DNA of 64,000 nucleotides from JAAXHB01 sp965221635 (GCA_965221635.1 OZ244902.1:2604001-2668000); one strand, 5' to 3'; numbered from the stretch's first letter, positions 40,001 through 49,646 are shown. The notes: generated by a model from the letters alone, not told the origin. Numbers and translations: made by a program.

Positions 40001-41596
40001 TCATCGTGACGCTCCCGGTGCCACCCGTTCAACTGCACGCGATTCGAGCACCGACACGAGCCAGTATCCGATCACCGCGATGATCGTGAGCACCGCAACC
40101 GACACCCACAGCACCGAGTAGTCGTTGCGAGTGAAGGCGATCACCATGATCGCCCCGATTCCCTCACCGGTGGCCAACCACTCGGCAACGGTGGCACCAA
40201 GCAGCGACGCAGGCACCGCGATCCGCGCCGATGCGAGCAGCGCCGGAACCGACGTGGGCAGGTAGGCGTTGCGAATGTTCGCCCAGGGTCCGGCGTGGTA
40301 GGACTTGAGCACGTCCAGCACTCCCTGCGGGGTGCGCAGCATCGCGGCGTGGCAGTTCACAAGGGTGGGGAAGAACGACATCACCGCCACGATCGCGGTG
40401 GTTGTGAGCAGGCCCCGGCCCACGAACAAGATGATCAGCGGCGTGGTGATGATGATCGGGATCGACCGCAAAGCCACCGCGAGGGGCATCAGGGCGCGCT
40501 CCGCCCAGGGCAACACCACGAACACCACCGCGGCGGCCAGTGCGCCCACAAGTCCCAGCACGTAACCCAGCGACGTGGTCCACAACGTGGTGCCAAGCGC
40601 CCCGAAGATGTACTCGCGTGTCTGCGCCGCGTCCGCTGCGGTGAACAGCTCAGCCCACACATCAAGGGGCGTCTTGGCGAAGTACGGCCTCACCTGGAAC
40701 ACCCAAAGAAACGCCAACCAGAACGCGAACACCACCAGGATCGGCGCAACCAGCGCCGCCAGGCGGTTGAGCACCCCCGGATCCTGGCGCGGGGCCGGAA
40801 CGGCGCCCACGTCGAGCGCGGGGGACCACGGACACAACCGGCGGCCGATCGCGCCCACCACCATGTGACCGCCTGTGGCGACGACAGTGGACATCACCGC
40901 GATCACCCAGATCCGGTCGGTTTGCAGCGCGCCGAGCGCCCGCACCGTGAGTATTCCAAGGCCTTGGCGTGCGCCGGTGAACTCACCCACCACCGCACCC
41001 AGAAACGCCGCGGGCGCGGCGATTTGAAGGCCTGCGAACACCGCGGGCACCGAGGCCCGCACCCGGATAGTGCGAAACGCCGACAGGCGACCCTTGCCGT
41101 AGGAGCGCACCACCTCCAGGGCGCTGCCTGGCGCCAGGTCAAGGCCGAGCAGCGTGGCCACGTAGGTGGTGAACACCACCGCCAGCGCCGAGAGCGCAAT
41201 GGGGGTGCCGTTGCCGGGGCCGGTGATTATGCGCAAAATCGGAGCCACGGCGATGAACGGCAGGCAGTACACCGTGAGCACCACAGCAGAGACACTGCGA
41301 CGCAGCGCCGGAAGCAGCGAGCTCGCCGCGGCGAGGGTGAGCGCGGCGAGGTTGCCCCACAGGAATCCCCAGGCCGCCGTTTTGGACGAATGCCAAAGGT
41401 TCCGCAGATAAAGGCCCGGCGTTTCGAAGAATTCGTCCACCACAGCGGTGGGCGCCGACAAGCGGTACGACCCGGCGTACACGGTGCGGGCCAGCAGCTC
41501 CCAGCCGAGGATCACGCCGATGGCCACCAACCCGCTGAGCAGGCCTGCCGGTGGACGCCCCGGGGTGGCACCCGTGGAGCCGCGAGATGACGCCAC
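40001..41596 (-). CDS. ABC transporter permease, double-domain (SsuC/TauC-like fusion)
   Basis: 531 residues with two consecutive permease domains of the nitrate/sulfonate/taurine type. Each half contains a VVRSYGKG or LKSYHAG-type cytoplasmic loop that contacts the ATPase, followed by VPAVFAGLQIAAP or VPALLASARIAVP, and each has about six hydrophobic helices. In ordinary SsuC/TauC systems one 250-residue protein forms a homodimer; here one chain supplies both halves, leaving the two halves free to diverge. It lies eight bases downstream of its ATPase. Confidence 0.88.
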   Translation of the reverse strand: MASSRGSTGATPGRPPAGLLSGLVAIGVILGWELLARTVYAGSYRLSAPTAVVDEFFETPGLYLRNLWHSSKTAAWGFLWGNLAALTLAAASSLLPALRRSVSAVVLTVYCLPFIAVAPILRIITGPGNGTPIALSALAVVFTTYVATLLGLDLAPGSALEVVRSYGKGRLSAFRTIRVRASVPAVFAGLQIAAPAAFLGAVVGEFTGARQGLGILTVRALGALQTDRIWVIAVMSTVVATGGHMVVGAIGRRLCPWSPALDVGAVPAPRQDPGVLNRLAALVAPILVVFAFWLAFLWVFQVRPYFAKTPLDVWAELFTAADAAQTREYIFGALGTTLWTTSLGYVLGLVGALAAAVVFVVLPWAERALMPLAVALRSIPIIITTPLIILFVGRGLLTTTAIVAVMSFFPTLVNCHAAMLRTPQGVLDVLKSYHAGPWANIRNAYLPTSVPALLASARIAVPASLLGATVAEWLATGEGIGAIMVIAFTRNDYSVLWVSVAVLTIIAVIGYWLVSVLESRAVERVAPGASR

Positions 41597-41604
41597 GGCG
41601 GTGC

Positions 41605-42405
41605 TCAGCCGGGGTTCGCGTCGGGCTCGGCGACTCCGCTCTCGAGACGGTGCAGGCTTGCCGACACTGCTTCGACCTTTTCGTGGAATGCGTCGCTTGT
41701 GAGCAGTTCTCGTGTGCGGGGCCGCTCGAAACCCACCGAGTGACGCGACACCACTCTGCCGGGCCGTGCCGACATCACCAGCACCTCGTCCGCAACGTAA
41801 ACCGCCTCTGGGATCGAGTGGGTCACCAACAGCGTGGTGGTGCCGCGTTCGCTCCAGATGCGCTGAAGTTCGTCGTTGAGCTGCTGGCGTGTTAGAGCGT
41901 CAAGGGCGCCGAAGGGTTCGTCCAGCAACAACAAGTCCGGTTCGGTAACCAGCGATCGTGCGATGGCCACACGCTGTCGCATTCCACCGGATAGCTGAGC
42001 GGGCTTCGCCTTCTCAAACCCCTCAAGGCCCACCAGTTCGACAAGGTCGGCCACGGCCTTGGTGTCGTGGCGGCGCCCCGTGAGCTCCAACGCAAGGCGG
42101 ATGTTGGTGGACACGTTTCGCCAGGGCAGCAGCGACGGATCCTGAAAGGCCACTCCGATGCGTTGACGCCGCCGCATTTCGTCCGGTGTTGACCCGTCGA
42201 TGTGGATCGCGCCCTCGTCGGGATGGTCCAAAGCTGCGAGGAGGCGCAACGCGGTGGATTTGCCGCACCCGGAGGGGCCGATCAACGAAATGAAACCCCC
42301 GGCGGGGATGTTCAGGGTGAAGTCCCTCAGGGCGGTCACCGAAGTGTCGCCCAGGGCGAAGGTGCGCCCAACACCGGCGGCTTCCACCGTGGCGCCTTGC
42401 CGCAT
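41605..42405 (-). CDS. ABC transporter ATPase, nitrate/sulfonate/taurine type
   Basis: 266-residue nucleotide-binding protein. Walker A GPSGCGKST, Q-loop region VAFQDPSLLPWRNV, signature LSGGMRQRVAIARSL, Walker B LLLLDEPFGALD and switch His in LLVTHSIPEA. The Gly-Met in the signature is typical for SsuB/TauB/NrtD. Start at the ATG at 42405, with a GTG one codon before. It sits between the binding protein and the fused permease in one minus-strand operon. Confidence 0.94.
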   Translation of the reverse strand: MRQGATVEAAGVGRTFALGDTSVTALRDFTLNIPAGGFISLIGPSGCGKSTALRLLAALDHPDEGAIHIDGSTPDEMRRRQRIGVAFQDPSLLPWRNVSTNIRLALELTGRRHDTKAVADLVELVGLEGFEKAKPAQLSGGMRQRVAIARSLVTEPDLLLLDEPFGALDALTRQQLNDELQRIWSERGTTTLLVTHSIPEAVYVADEVLVMSARPGRVVSRHSVGFERPRTRELLTSDAFHEKVEAVSASLHRLESGVAEPDANPG

Positions 42406-42508
42406 CACGGGTCAGCGGGAGTCATGGTGGCGGATTGGGCGTGCCCTGAGGCGCCGTCAGCGTGGTTGGTGACCCGGATGCGCCGCTGGAGCGTCGCAGT
42501 GGGAAGGG

Positions 42509-43546
42509 TCAGGCAAGCACTGGCCCGTCTGCGTAGATCTCCTCCAGCAGGGAGCGGTCCCAAAGGTCCTCGGTGACGCTCACCTCGAGTGCTTCGAGCA
42601 CGCGGATGTTGTCCTGCACCGATTGGTCGGTCCACCACAGGAACCCCGATGCGTCGGTGACGTCGCTGAACATCAACTTGAGGAACTCCGAAGCCTTGAG
42701 TGTCTCGGTTTCGAGATCCATGCCCGCGTCGGGGAACCGGCTCACCGTGAGTTCGGCCGCCGCGGTGGGGTCGGCCTTGTGGTCCTGCCAGCCGAGGATT
42801 TCGCCCTTGAGCATGGACACCACGGCGTCGCGGTTGTTGGCCAGCGTGTCCTCGGTCACGATGTAGGTCTGGCTGTGTACGGCGTAGCCGTAGTCGGCGA
42901 ACAGCATGGTGGTGTTGTCGATGCCCTGAACGGTCATCGCCACCGGCAGGTCTGTGAGCCAGCAAAGCAGGCAGTCCACCTCACCTCTCAGCAGGGGCGC
43001 CGGGTCGTAGTCGGTGGGGATCGTGGTTACCTGGGACAGGTCCACGTCGTTCAGCTTTGCGAGCAATTCCAGGTCGAGCAGGTTGTTGGGGGCCATGCCG
43101 ATCCGCTTGCCCTCGAGATCCGTGGGAACGTTGACCGGGTTGGCCGACAGTGAGGCGATGGTGAACGGGTTGCGCTGCATGGCCACGCCAACGATCTTGA
43201 ACTCGGCTCCTGCGGCAACCGATCTGCCGGCGAAGTTCGCTGCGGAGATCCCCATCAACGCCTGACCGGCTTCCACCGCTGAGTCGGGGGACACGCCCGG
43301 CCCGCCCGGCACGAGTTGCACGTCGAGGCCGAATCGCTCGTAGTAGCCGCGATCGGCTGCGATGTAGGACCCGCCGAACTGCACCGAGTCGAACCAGCTC
43401 AGCTGAAGGTTGGCGGCTTGCAGCGGCGACGGCTCCTCGGAGCTGCGACTGCAGGCAGCCAGCGCCCCGCCACCGAGCATCACCACCCCGCCGGCGGCGG
43501 CGGTCGCTCCCAGAAAACGTCGTCGTGAGTACATGTTGTCGGCCAT
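42509..43546 (-). CDS. ABC transporter substrate-binding lipoprotein (NMT1/SsuA type)
   Basis: 345-residue binding protein with an RR signal: SRRRFLGATAAAG matches the twin-arginine pattern, and a lipobox LAAC follows at residue about 32, so the protein is exported folded or as a lipoprotein. The NMT1/THI5-like fold is indicated by LQLSWFDSVQFGGSYIAADRG and the EGKRIGMAPNNL segment. These proteins bind pyrimidines, sulfonates, nitrate-like or aromatic compounds. First gene of the transporter operon; the ligand may be the substrate of the neighbouring oxygenases. A TTGACA-like -35 is at 43644-43639 on this strand, but no matching -10 was clear. Confidence 0.9.
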   Translation of the reverse strand: MADNMYSRRRFLGATAAAGGVVMLGGGALAACSRSSEEPSPLQAANLQLSWFDSVQFGGSYIAADRGYYERFGLDVQLVPGGPGVSPDSAVEAGQALMGISAANFAGRSVAAGAEFKIVGVAMQRNPFTIASLSANPVNVPTDLEGKRIGMAPNNLLDLELLAKLNDVDLSQVTTIPTDYDPAPLLRGEVDCLLCWLTDLPVAMTVQGIDNTTMLFADYGYAVHSQTYIVTEDTLANNRDAVVSMLKGEILGWQDHKADPTAAAELTVSRFPDAGMDLETETLKASEFLKLMFSDVTDASGFLWWTDQSVQDNIRVLEALEVSVTEDLWDRSLLEEIYADGPVLA

Positions 43547-43787
43547 GTGATTCCCCCAAGCCTGTGCCTAGTTGCCGGACTGCGCACAGAAGCAACATTG
43601 CTCCTGCTAAACAAAATGCAATCACACGACTTTGGCTGTGTCAAACCCACCGGTGAAATGCAGTCATTGGAATAGACCAGCACAGACCGTCAATAGCAGC
43701 AAGACCACAATAGGCGGCCTGTTGGTGACCTTGCCTCCGCTCTTGTGGTTTCCCGCCGCCGGTGGCGGCTTGGAGCGAGTTGGGGGT

Positions 43788-44861
43788 TCAGGCGTTGGGG
43801 AGTAGGACTGTTCGGGCTTCGGCGCCGGTCTTTAGGGCGTCGAAGGCGCCTTGGAGGCCGCTCAGGTCTGCGGTGTTGGAGATCAACTCGTCGAGCTTCA
43901 GTCGGCCCCGCAGGTACAGGTCTGCCAGCATCGGGAAGTCCTTGCGAGGACGGGCGCCGCCTGCTCGGATGCCCATCAGGTTCTTGTTCTGGTGAAGCGC
44001 CTGGAACGGGTAGGTGACCGTGGCTGTGAGATCGGGCACACCCACAGCGCACACGTTTCCCCCGGGTCGGGTCATCGAAATGGCCGCGGCGAGCAGTGCC
44101 GTGTTGCCCACAACCTCAAAGGCATGGTGAACGCCCCCGGCCACCACGGATTTCACCGCCGCGACGGGGTCGAAGTCGTCGCTGTCGGCCACGATGAAGT
44201 CGGTGGCGCCGAACTCGCGGGCCAGGGCTTCCTTGGCGGCCACCCGGTCTATGGCCACTATCGCGGAGGCGCCCACCATCCGGGCCGCCTGGATCACGTT
44301 GAGGCCCACGCCACCGGCGCCGATCACCGCCACCGTCTCACCGATGCGCACCCGGGCGCGGTTGAACACCGCCCCGGCGCCGGTGACCACCCCGCAGCCG
44401 ATCAGCGCAGCCGCGGTGAGCGGCATCTCGGACGGGATCGGAATGCACTGATTCTCAGAAACCACGGTTTGTTGCACGAAAGCACCGATGTTGGCGAAGT
44501 TGTACAAGGGGGTTCCCGCCTCCGAGTAGGGCTGGCGCAGCCCACCCATCGACACCGGACAATTGCCCGGGTCGCCGGCCTCGCAATCCGCGCAATGCCC
44601 GCAGTTTCCGAACGTGGACAAGATCACGTGGTCGCCAACCGAGCAGTACGTGACCGCCGATCCGGTTTGCACCACCACACCGGCGGCTTCGTGGCCGGGC
44701 ACCAGCGGTGTGGGCATGTAGTACTTGCCGTGAACGCAGCTCAGGTCGCTTCCGCACACCCCTGCGGCGCGAATCTCCACCCGCACCTGGCGTGGCTCCA
44801 ACGCCCCCACAAGTTCAACCTGGTTGAGAAAGGCGGACGCTGTCCTCGGTTGTGCCTTCAA
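43788..44861 (-). CDS. Zinc-dependent alcohol dehydrogenase
   Basis: 357-residue medium-chain dehydrogenase/reductase. Catalytic zinc ligands Cys in GVCGSDLS and His-Glu in VPGHEAAGVV, structural zinc cysteines in FGNCGHCADCEAGDPGNC (four Cys), and the NAD-binding GAGGVGLNVIQ. It starts at a TTG with CGAGGA upstream and an in-frame TGA just before, so the start is well bounded. Oxidises alcohols to aldehydes or ketones. The island's oxygenases could supply its alcohol. Confidence 0.92.
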   Translation of the reverse strand: MKAQPRTASAFLNQVELVGALEPRQVRVEIRAAGVCGSDLSCVHGKYYMPTPLVPGHEAAGVVVQTGSAVTYCSVGDHVILSTFGNCGHCADCEAGDPGNCPVSMGGLRQPYSEAGTPLYNFANIGAFVQQTVVSENQCIPIPSEMPLTAAALIGCGVVTGAGAVFNRARVRIGETVAVIGAGGVGLNVIQAARMVGASAIVAIDRVAAKEALAREFGATDFIVADSDDFDPVAAVKSVVAGGVHHAFEVVGNTALLAAAISMTRPGGNVCAVGVPDLTATVTYPFQALHQNKNLMGIRAGGARPRKDFPMLADLYLRGRLKLDELISNTADLSGLQGAFDALKTGAEARTVLLPNA

Positions 44862-44942
44862 GTATCAGTCCTCGCAAGGTGATCGCCTCCGTTTGGCTCG
44901 GATCCGGTGGGGGTGTTTCGGTTGTCGTGAGCGCGGTCGCGC

Positions 44943-46040
44943 TCAGGCAACATCACCGAGGCGCTCAACGGTGCCCCAGCGCCCGGCTGCGGCTATCGCG
45001 CCGCGCAGCATCGTCTCGAAGCGCCGCGTGGCACGCTCGTCACCGGCGTCGAGTGAATGGTTGTAGGGCACGTGGTTGGTGCCGCACGCATAGAAGGCGC
45101 TCCACGCCAGGTCCTCGGTGAGATCGTCAAGGCTCCAGTCGGGCCCACCGGCGGCGCGGAACTCTTGAAGGTAGTGCTGCAACAGCTCAGGCTCACGAGC
45201 CAGAGTCTCGTCGTTGTGGCTGCAAAACAGCAGCCATCCCAGGTCATGTCCCGGCCAGGAGAACATTCCGGACTGCCAGTCCACCACCACCGGGCCATCG
45301 TGGCGGAACAGCACATTGTCGAGTTCGTAGTCCATGTGAATGAACGTCCAGTGGCGTGCCGCAAAACGCTCAAGCCAGCCCTCGATGTCGGCGATCCAGG
45401 TGGTGTCGATCAGCTCGGCGAGATCGGCGGGGTAGAAGCCCGCGAACCGGGTGTGGCGCGCGTTCCAGGAGTCAACGGTGAACGGGATCCCCATGATCAG
45501 CGAAGGCGCGTCCCAACCCAGGATCCAGTCGTGGGCGCTGAGGCTCTCGTCCATCCAGAACGCTCCGTGCATTCGGGCCAGCAACCCCACCAGCTCGTGC
45601 ATTCGCTCGAAGGTGGTTCCGGTGAGAATGTCACCCTTCTCGGCGGGGTGGATGTGTTCGATCAGCAGGTTGGCGTCGTGGGTTTCGGGGTCGAAGAGGT
45701 TCACGTAGCAGCGCGCCAAGGTGATGCCGCTGCGCGTGCTCACCGGTTGGGCCATGTCACGGTAGAACCCGGCCTCGCGCTGGTAGGACAACATCACCGA
45801 CGCGTACAACCTGGACAGTTCGTTGTCGAGCGGGCATTTCGCCACGAACTCCGACGGCAGATCCGTGGGCCGGTCGTATGCCACGGTCACGATGCCGACC
45901 TCTCCCATGGCGCCGGTGAAGCCGTCCATGGGGCGCACCTGCACCGATGTGATGCCCGGTGGCGACCAGCCCGCATCACCGAGAGCCGAGTGCAACCATT
46001 GGGGTGTCATCGCGGACAGGGTCTTGAGAATGTCGGTCAT
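44943..46040 (-). CDS. Phosphotransferase of the aminoglycoside/choline-kinase-like fold
   Basis: 365-residue kinase-like protein. Signature HMDYELDNVLF (His-x-Asp-x4-Asn active site) and VVVDWQSGM (metal-binding Asp) are the conserved pair of this superfamily, and an N-terminal Lys in EFVAKCPL is the nucleotide-binding Lys. It resembles the ecdysteroid-kinase-like and fatty-acid-associated kinases often found beside acyl-CoA genes in actinobacteria. The phosphate acceptor is unknown. The ATG at 46040 has a modest ribosome binding site (GGAGG at seven bases). Confidence 0.85.
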   Translation of the reverse strand: MTDILKTLSAMTPQWLHSALGDAGWSPPGITSVQVRPMDGFTGAMGEVGIVTVAYDRPTDLPSEFVAKCPLDNELSRLYASVMLSYQREAGFYRDMAQPVSTRSGITLARCYVNLFDPETHDANLLIEHIHPAEKGDILTGTTFERMHELVGLLARMHGAFWMDESLSAHDWILGWDAPSLIMGIPFTVDSWNARHTRFAGFYPADLAELIDTTWIADIEGWLERFAARHWTFIHMDYELDNVLFRHDGPVVVDWQSGMFSWPGHDLGWLLFCSHNDETLAREPELLQHYLQEFRAAGGPDWSLDDLTEDLAWSAFYACGTNHVPYNHSLDAGDERATRRFETMLRGAIAAAGRWGTVERLGDVA

Positions 46041-46097
46041 CGTGCCTCCCGGGTGCGATGCTGGTGATTCGGTTTAGGAGCGATTGGCGAGCCGCGC

Positions 46098-46874
46098 TCA
46101 GGCCCGATCCGGTGGAGCCCAGCGGGGCTTGCGCTTGTTCAGGTACGCGTCCATTCCCTCGGCGGCCTCGTCGCCGCCGAACAGTTCGCCCGACAGGCGA
46201 GCAGTCCATTTGGTGGCCTCGTCGAAGCCAAGCTCAGGCACCCGCTCCAGGACTTGCTTGGAGGCTGCCAAGGCGTTGGGGCCACCAAGCAGCAGGTCGT
46301 CAACCACCGCTGAGACCTCCTCGTCGAGGTGTTCGGGTGGCACGGCCGTGTTGATCAGCCCCATGCGTGCGGCCTCGGAGGCGCTGAACCGGTTGCCTCT
46401 CAAAAAGGCGGCCCGGGCGTCGGCGGTGCGCATTTTGGGAAGGCACAGCACCGACACCATCGCCGGGGCCACGCCCACGCGCACCTCGGTGAACCCGAAC
46501 TTTGCCTCGGAGGTGGCGACGGAAATGTCGGGCGCCGCGGCAAGTCCCATGCCGCCCGCCACGCAGTGCCCGGCGATGCGCGCCACCACAGGTTTGGGGC
46601 AGCGCCGAATCCTTGTGAGCAGCTCCGACACCGCCGGAGCGGCCTTGGCGCCTGAGCGGTTCGCTGAGGCTCTCGCCCGCAGATCGGCCCCGGCGCTGAA
46701 CACCCGCCCCGAGTTGGTGATCACCATCACCCGCACCTCAGGGTCGGTGTCGGCCCGGTCGAGCGCAGCCAGCAACCCGCCCACAAGGTGGCCGCTGAGC
46801 ACGTTGCGGTTGGCTTCGTCGGCCAGCGTCACCGTCAACACGCCGCCATCGAAGGCGGATTCAACGACGCTCAT
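46098..46874 (-). CDS. Enoyl-CoA hydratase/isomerase family protein
   Basis: 258-residue crotonase-fold protein. Oxyanion-hole segments NSGRVFSAGADLRAR and RIAGHCVAGGMGLAAA, the latter followed by the catalytic-Glu region SEAKFGFTEVRVG. Adds water across, or isomerises, the double bond of an enoyl-CoA. Position, at the end of a carboxylase and AtuA-like gene set, agrees with a role like isohexenylglutaconyl-CoA or methylglutaconyl-CoA hydration, but sequence alone cannot decide. The C-terminus ends with DAYLNKRKPRW, a normal tail for the family. Confidence 0.92.
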   Translation of the reverse strand: MSVVESAFDGGVLTVTLADEANRNVLSGHLVGGLLAALDRADTDPEVRVMVITNSGRVFSAGADLRARASANRSGAKAAPAVSELLTRIRRCPKPVVARIAGHCVAGGMGLAAAPDISVATSEAKFGFTEVRVGVAPAMVSVLCLPKMRTADARAAFLRGNRFSASEAARMGLINTAVPPEHLDEEVSAVVDDLLLGGPNALAASKQVLERVPELGFDEATKWTARLSGELFGGDEAAEGMDAYLNKRKPRWAPPDRA

Positions 46875-46937
46875 CGGCTCAAGGCACCGAACGTTTCGAG
46901 CGGCTCACCGGCATGGAAACTCATCGGCTCTTGGGGC

Positions 46938-47749
46938 TCATGGGTTCTTGGGGGCCGGGCCGGTGCTCACGGGGCCGGCGAAAGCCTGGGCGATCGTCAT
47001 CCATTCGCCGGCGGCCTCGCCGGTGACTTCCAGGGAGGTGTCGGCGACGTTGCGGCGCTGGGTGACCACCAGGCAGAAATCAACCGCAGGGCCTCGCACC
47101 GACGACTCGGCGTCGGGTGAGCCCCAGATCCAACGCTCGCCTGACGGCGCGGTCAGTTCCACCACGACTTCGGTCGGTGGGAGGTTCGAGTCGCCGGTTG
47201 ATGTAAGCCCAGTTGCGGGTGATGTATCCGATCTGGGCGACGTGACGCAGCCGCTCGGTGGGTTCCCGCTGCACGCCCAACGTGTCGCACACGTCAACCC
47301 CGTGAGCCCATGCCTCCATGAGACGGGCAGTGAGGAAGGACTTGGCGCTCATCGACGGGCCGTACCACTCCACCCGGTCAGATTCGCCCAGCGTGGAGCC
47401 GCGTCGGCGAGCAGGGAACGGTTGTGACGCCAGGCGTTCAACGCTGCGGCGCGTTCAGTGCCCGAAAGTCGTCCAGGGTCAAATCGTCAGCCGCTGTTTC
47501 GCCTTCGAGGCTCGCCTCGATGATCTTGCGGGCCGATTCGGCGAACGCGTCGGGGTCGTTGATCGCCAGCGCAGCGTCGCCGTCGAAGTAGGCAAGATGA
47601 CCGATCTGGTCGGTGATGCTCCAACGGGGACTGGGCGTGGCCAGATCCCACTGAGCAGGCGTCAACTCGGCCACTACCTCGTCCAGGGACTCCTGCTCGG
47701 CCAGCAAATCCTCGAGCAGGCCTTGCACGGTTGGGGATGGAGCGTTCAT
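46938..47749 (-). pseudogene. TIGR03084-like (DinB/maleylpyruvate isomerase fold) gene with three frameshifts
   Basis: The protein is recognisable end to end but in pieces. Residues 1 to about 103 start from the ATG at 47749 (LLEDLLAEQESLDEVVAEL, WSITDQIGHLAYFDGDAALA). The frame shifts near 47441 into LNAWRHNRSLLADAAPRW, then near 47385 into VEWYGPSMSAKSFLTARLME, AWAHGVDVCDTLGV and PTERLRHVAQIGY, and near 47175 into TEVVVELTAPSGERW, DFCLVVTQRRNVADTS and the end at 46938. Intact family members are about 260 residues in one frame. Three shifts in 800 bases point to true decay, though sequencing error is not excluded. It sits between the enoyl-CoA hydratase and the AtuA-like gene. Confidence 0.8.
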
Positions 47750-47837
47750 AGGTTCACATTCTCTACCGCTGAGGCCCTGATATCCACACTTGGGCAGCAC
47801 CAAGCCTCATTGAACGCCGGCCCCGGCTGCCTACGGG

Positions 47838-49646
47838 TCAGGTGTTCAACAAGCGGGCGGGGATGTTCATCTCTCGGGCGCGCAGCCACTCGCCGAGGCT
47901 CTTGGCTTGGGGATCCTGGCGCGCCGAGGCGGCCACCCCGTCGCCGAGAATGCCGTGGATCAAGAAGTTCAGCGACCAGATGTTGGCCAGGCGATGCCTG
48001 TCGATGCGCAACTCGGCCGTTTCGGGCAGCAATTCCCGCAGGCGTTGGGTGGTGAGGTGTTCGTCGATCCAGGCGAACGCGTCGGCGCTGCGGGCGAACA
48101 CTCCCAGGTTGGCGTTGCCGCCCTTGTCACCTGAGCGGGTACCCACGAGCCTTCCCAACGGCACACGCACCGTGGCCTCGTCGGTCGCTGTTGCCGGGTC
48201 GGTTGCCACCGGCTGCGCTGCGAGACGCTCGGCTTGCGTATCGGCAGCGGCTCGGGCCCTTTCACGGCTGGCCTCGCCGAAGGGGTGATCGGAGTCCACC
48301 ACTGCGGTCTCGCCATCCAGGAAGGTCACGTACTGGGGAACGGCTGAGGCAGCCACCAGCGCGGGCCGGTAAACGCCGAACGCCCTTGGCCGGGTTGCTC
48401 CGCCGGGTGAGAACATTCCCGGAATGGTGGCCAAGGCGAGCTCGTTCATGGCGTCGGACAGCACCCGCCCCAGCTTGCGCTCGTCGGAGTCGAACACCGT
48501 GAGCTTCCACACCGACACGGCTTCCTCGTTGGATGCCGGGTCGTGTTTCGTGGTGCCGAGCAGCTGCGTCTCCACACGTTGGTAGTCGCCCGGGTCGTGC
48601 GGGCACGCCAGCCAGAACGCCTCGTTCACCAGATCAGCCTTGGCCTCGATGTCCACGCCGGTGAGCGCCACCTGGATCTCGCTGCGGAACCCGCCGTGGG
48701 TGTTGGTGGCAACCTTGAGCGTGGCCGGTGGCGGTTCGCCTCGCACCGCACCGATACGCACCCGATCATCGGCGACCTGTTCGAGCTTGATGGTGTCGAA
48801 GTGTGCGATCACGTCGGGCCCCAAGTAAGCGGGACTGTCAATCTCGTAAAGCAGCTGCGAGGTGACGGTTCCCACCGTTACCGCACCACCTGTGCCGTGG
48901 TGCTTGCCGATCACCGACGATCCGTCCGCGGCGATGTCCGCCCACGGGAAACCGGTTCGGGCCATGCCCGGAACCTCCGTGAAGAACGAGTAGTTGCCCC
49001 CGGTGGCCTGCGTGCCGCATTCGATCACGTGACCTGCCGCCACTGCTCCGGCCATCTCGTCGAGGTCGTCGCGGCTCCAGCTGTGATGCCACGCAGCCGG
49101 GCCGCACACCACCGCCGCGTCGGTGACCCGACCGGTCACCACGATGTCCGCACCGCAGTTGAGCGCTTCCACGATGCCCCAACACCCCAGGTAAGCGTTG
49201 GCGGTGATCAACTCGGCAGTGTCGGCGATCACCTCCCCGGTGGAGAAGTCACGCAAGCTCGCCGCATCGCCGGCGTCGGCGCCGAGGCGGGGCATCAGAT
49301 CATCGCCGCTCACCCAGGCGATCCTCGGCGCCAACCCGAGCCGGTCGGCCACCTCTGCCACGGCCTCGGCGCAGCCTCGAGGGTCGAGACCACCGGCGTT
49401 GGACACCACCTTGATGCCCCGCTCACAACAAGCGCCCATCACCTGTTCCATTTGCGCCACGAAGCTGCGGGCGTAACCACCACCGGGACGCCTCGCGGCG
49501 GTGCGGGCCAGGATCAGCATCGTCAACTCGGCGAGCCAGTCCCCGGTGAGCACGTCGATGCGGCCACCGTTCACCATCTCCGCCGCCGCGGAGAGCCGAT
49601 CGCCGTAAAACCCCGAGCAGTTGGCGATGCGGATCGGTTCAGCCAT
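47838..49646 (-). CDS. AtuA-like protein (acyclic terpene utilisation, DUF1446)
   Basis: 602-residue protein of the AtuA family, required for growth on acyclic terpenes in Pseudomonas, molecular role unproven. Visible: IRIANCSGFYGDRLSAAAEM at the N-terminus, NAGGLDPRGCA, DIVVTGRVTDAAVVCGPAAW and the Gly-rich C-terminal domain (LGRLVGTRSGDKGGNANLGV). The ATG at 49646 overlaps the biotin carboxylase stop. The combination with a two-part acyl-CoA carboxylase and an enoyl-CoA hydratase on the same strand resembles an Atu or methylcrotonyl-CoA-like pathway. Confidence 0.88.
   Translation of the reverse strand: MAEPIRIANCSGFYGDRLSAAAEMVNGGRIDVLTGDWLAELTMLILARTAARRPGGGYARSFVAQMEQVMGACCERGIKVVSNAGGLDPRGCAEAVAEVADRLGLAPRIAWVSGDDLMPRLGADAGDAASLRDFSTGEVIADTAELITANAYLGCWGIVEALNCGADIVVTGRVTDAAVVCGPAAWHHSWSRDDLDEMAGAVAAGHVIECGTQATGGNYSFFTEVPGMARTGFPWADIAADGSSVIGKHHGTGGAVTVGTVTSQLLYEIDSPAYLGPDVIAHFDTIKLEQVADDRVRIGAVRGEPPPATLKVATNTHGGFRSEIQVALTGVDIEAKADLVNEAFWLACPHDPGDYQRVETQLLGTTKHDPASNEEAVSVWKLTVFDSDERKLGRVLSDAMNELALATIPGMFSPGGATRPRAFGVYRPALVAASAVPQYVTFLDGETAVVDSDHPFGEASRERARAAADTQAERLAAQPVATDPATATDEATVRVPLGRLVGTRSGDKGGNANLGVFARSADAFAWIDEHLTTQRLRELLPETAELRIDRHRLANIWSLNFLIHGILGDGVAASARQDPQAKSLGEWLRAREMNIPARLLNT

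Noticed and set aside
40295..41590. 431-codon open frame on the plus strand opposite the fused permease
   Set aside because: High G+C shadow frame; no hydrophobic or motif content, and the permease on the other strand has clear family motifs.
43616..43644. TTGACA -35 with TTGCAT as -10 upstream of the NMT1-type binding protein
   Set aside because: The -10 is poor and at 17 bases spacing does not improve with other spacings; not reported as a promoter.
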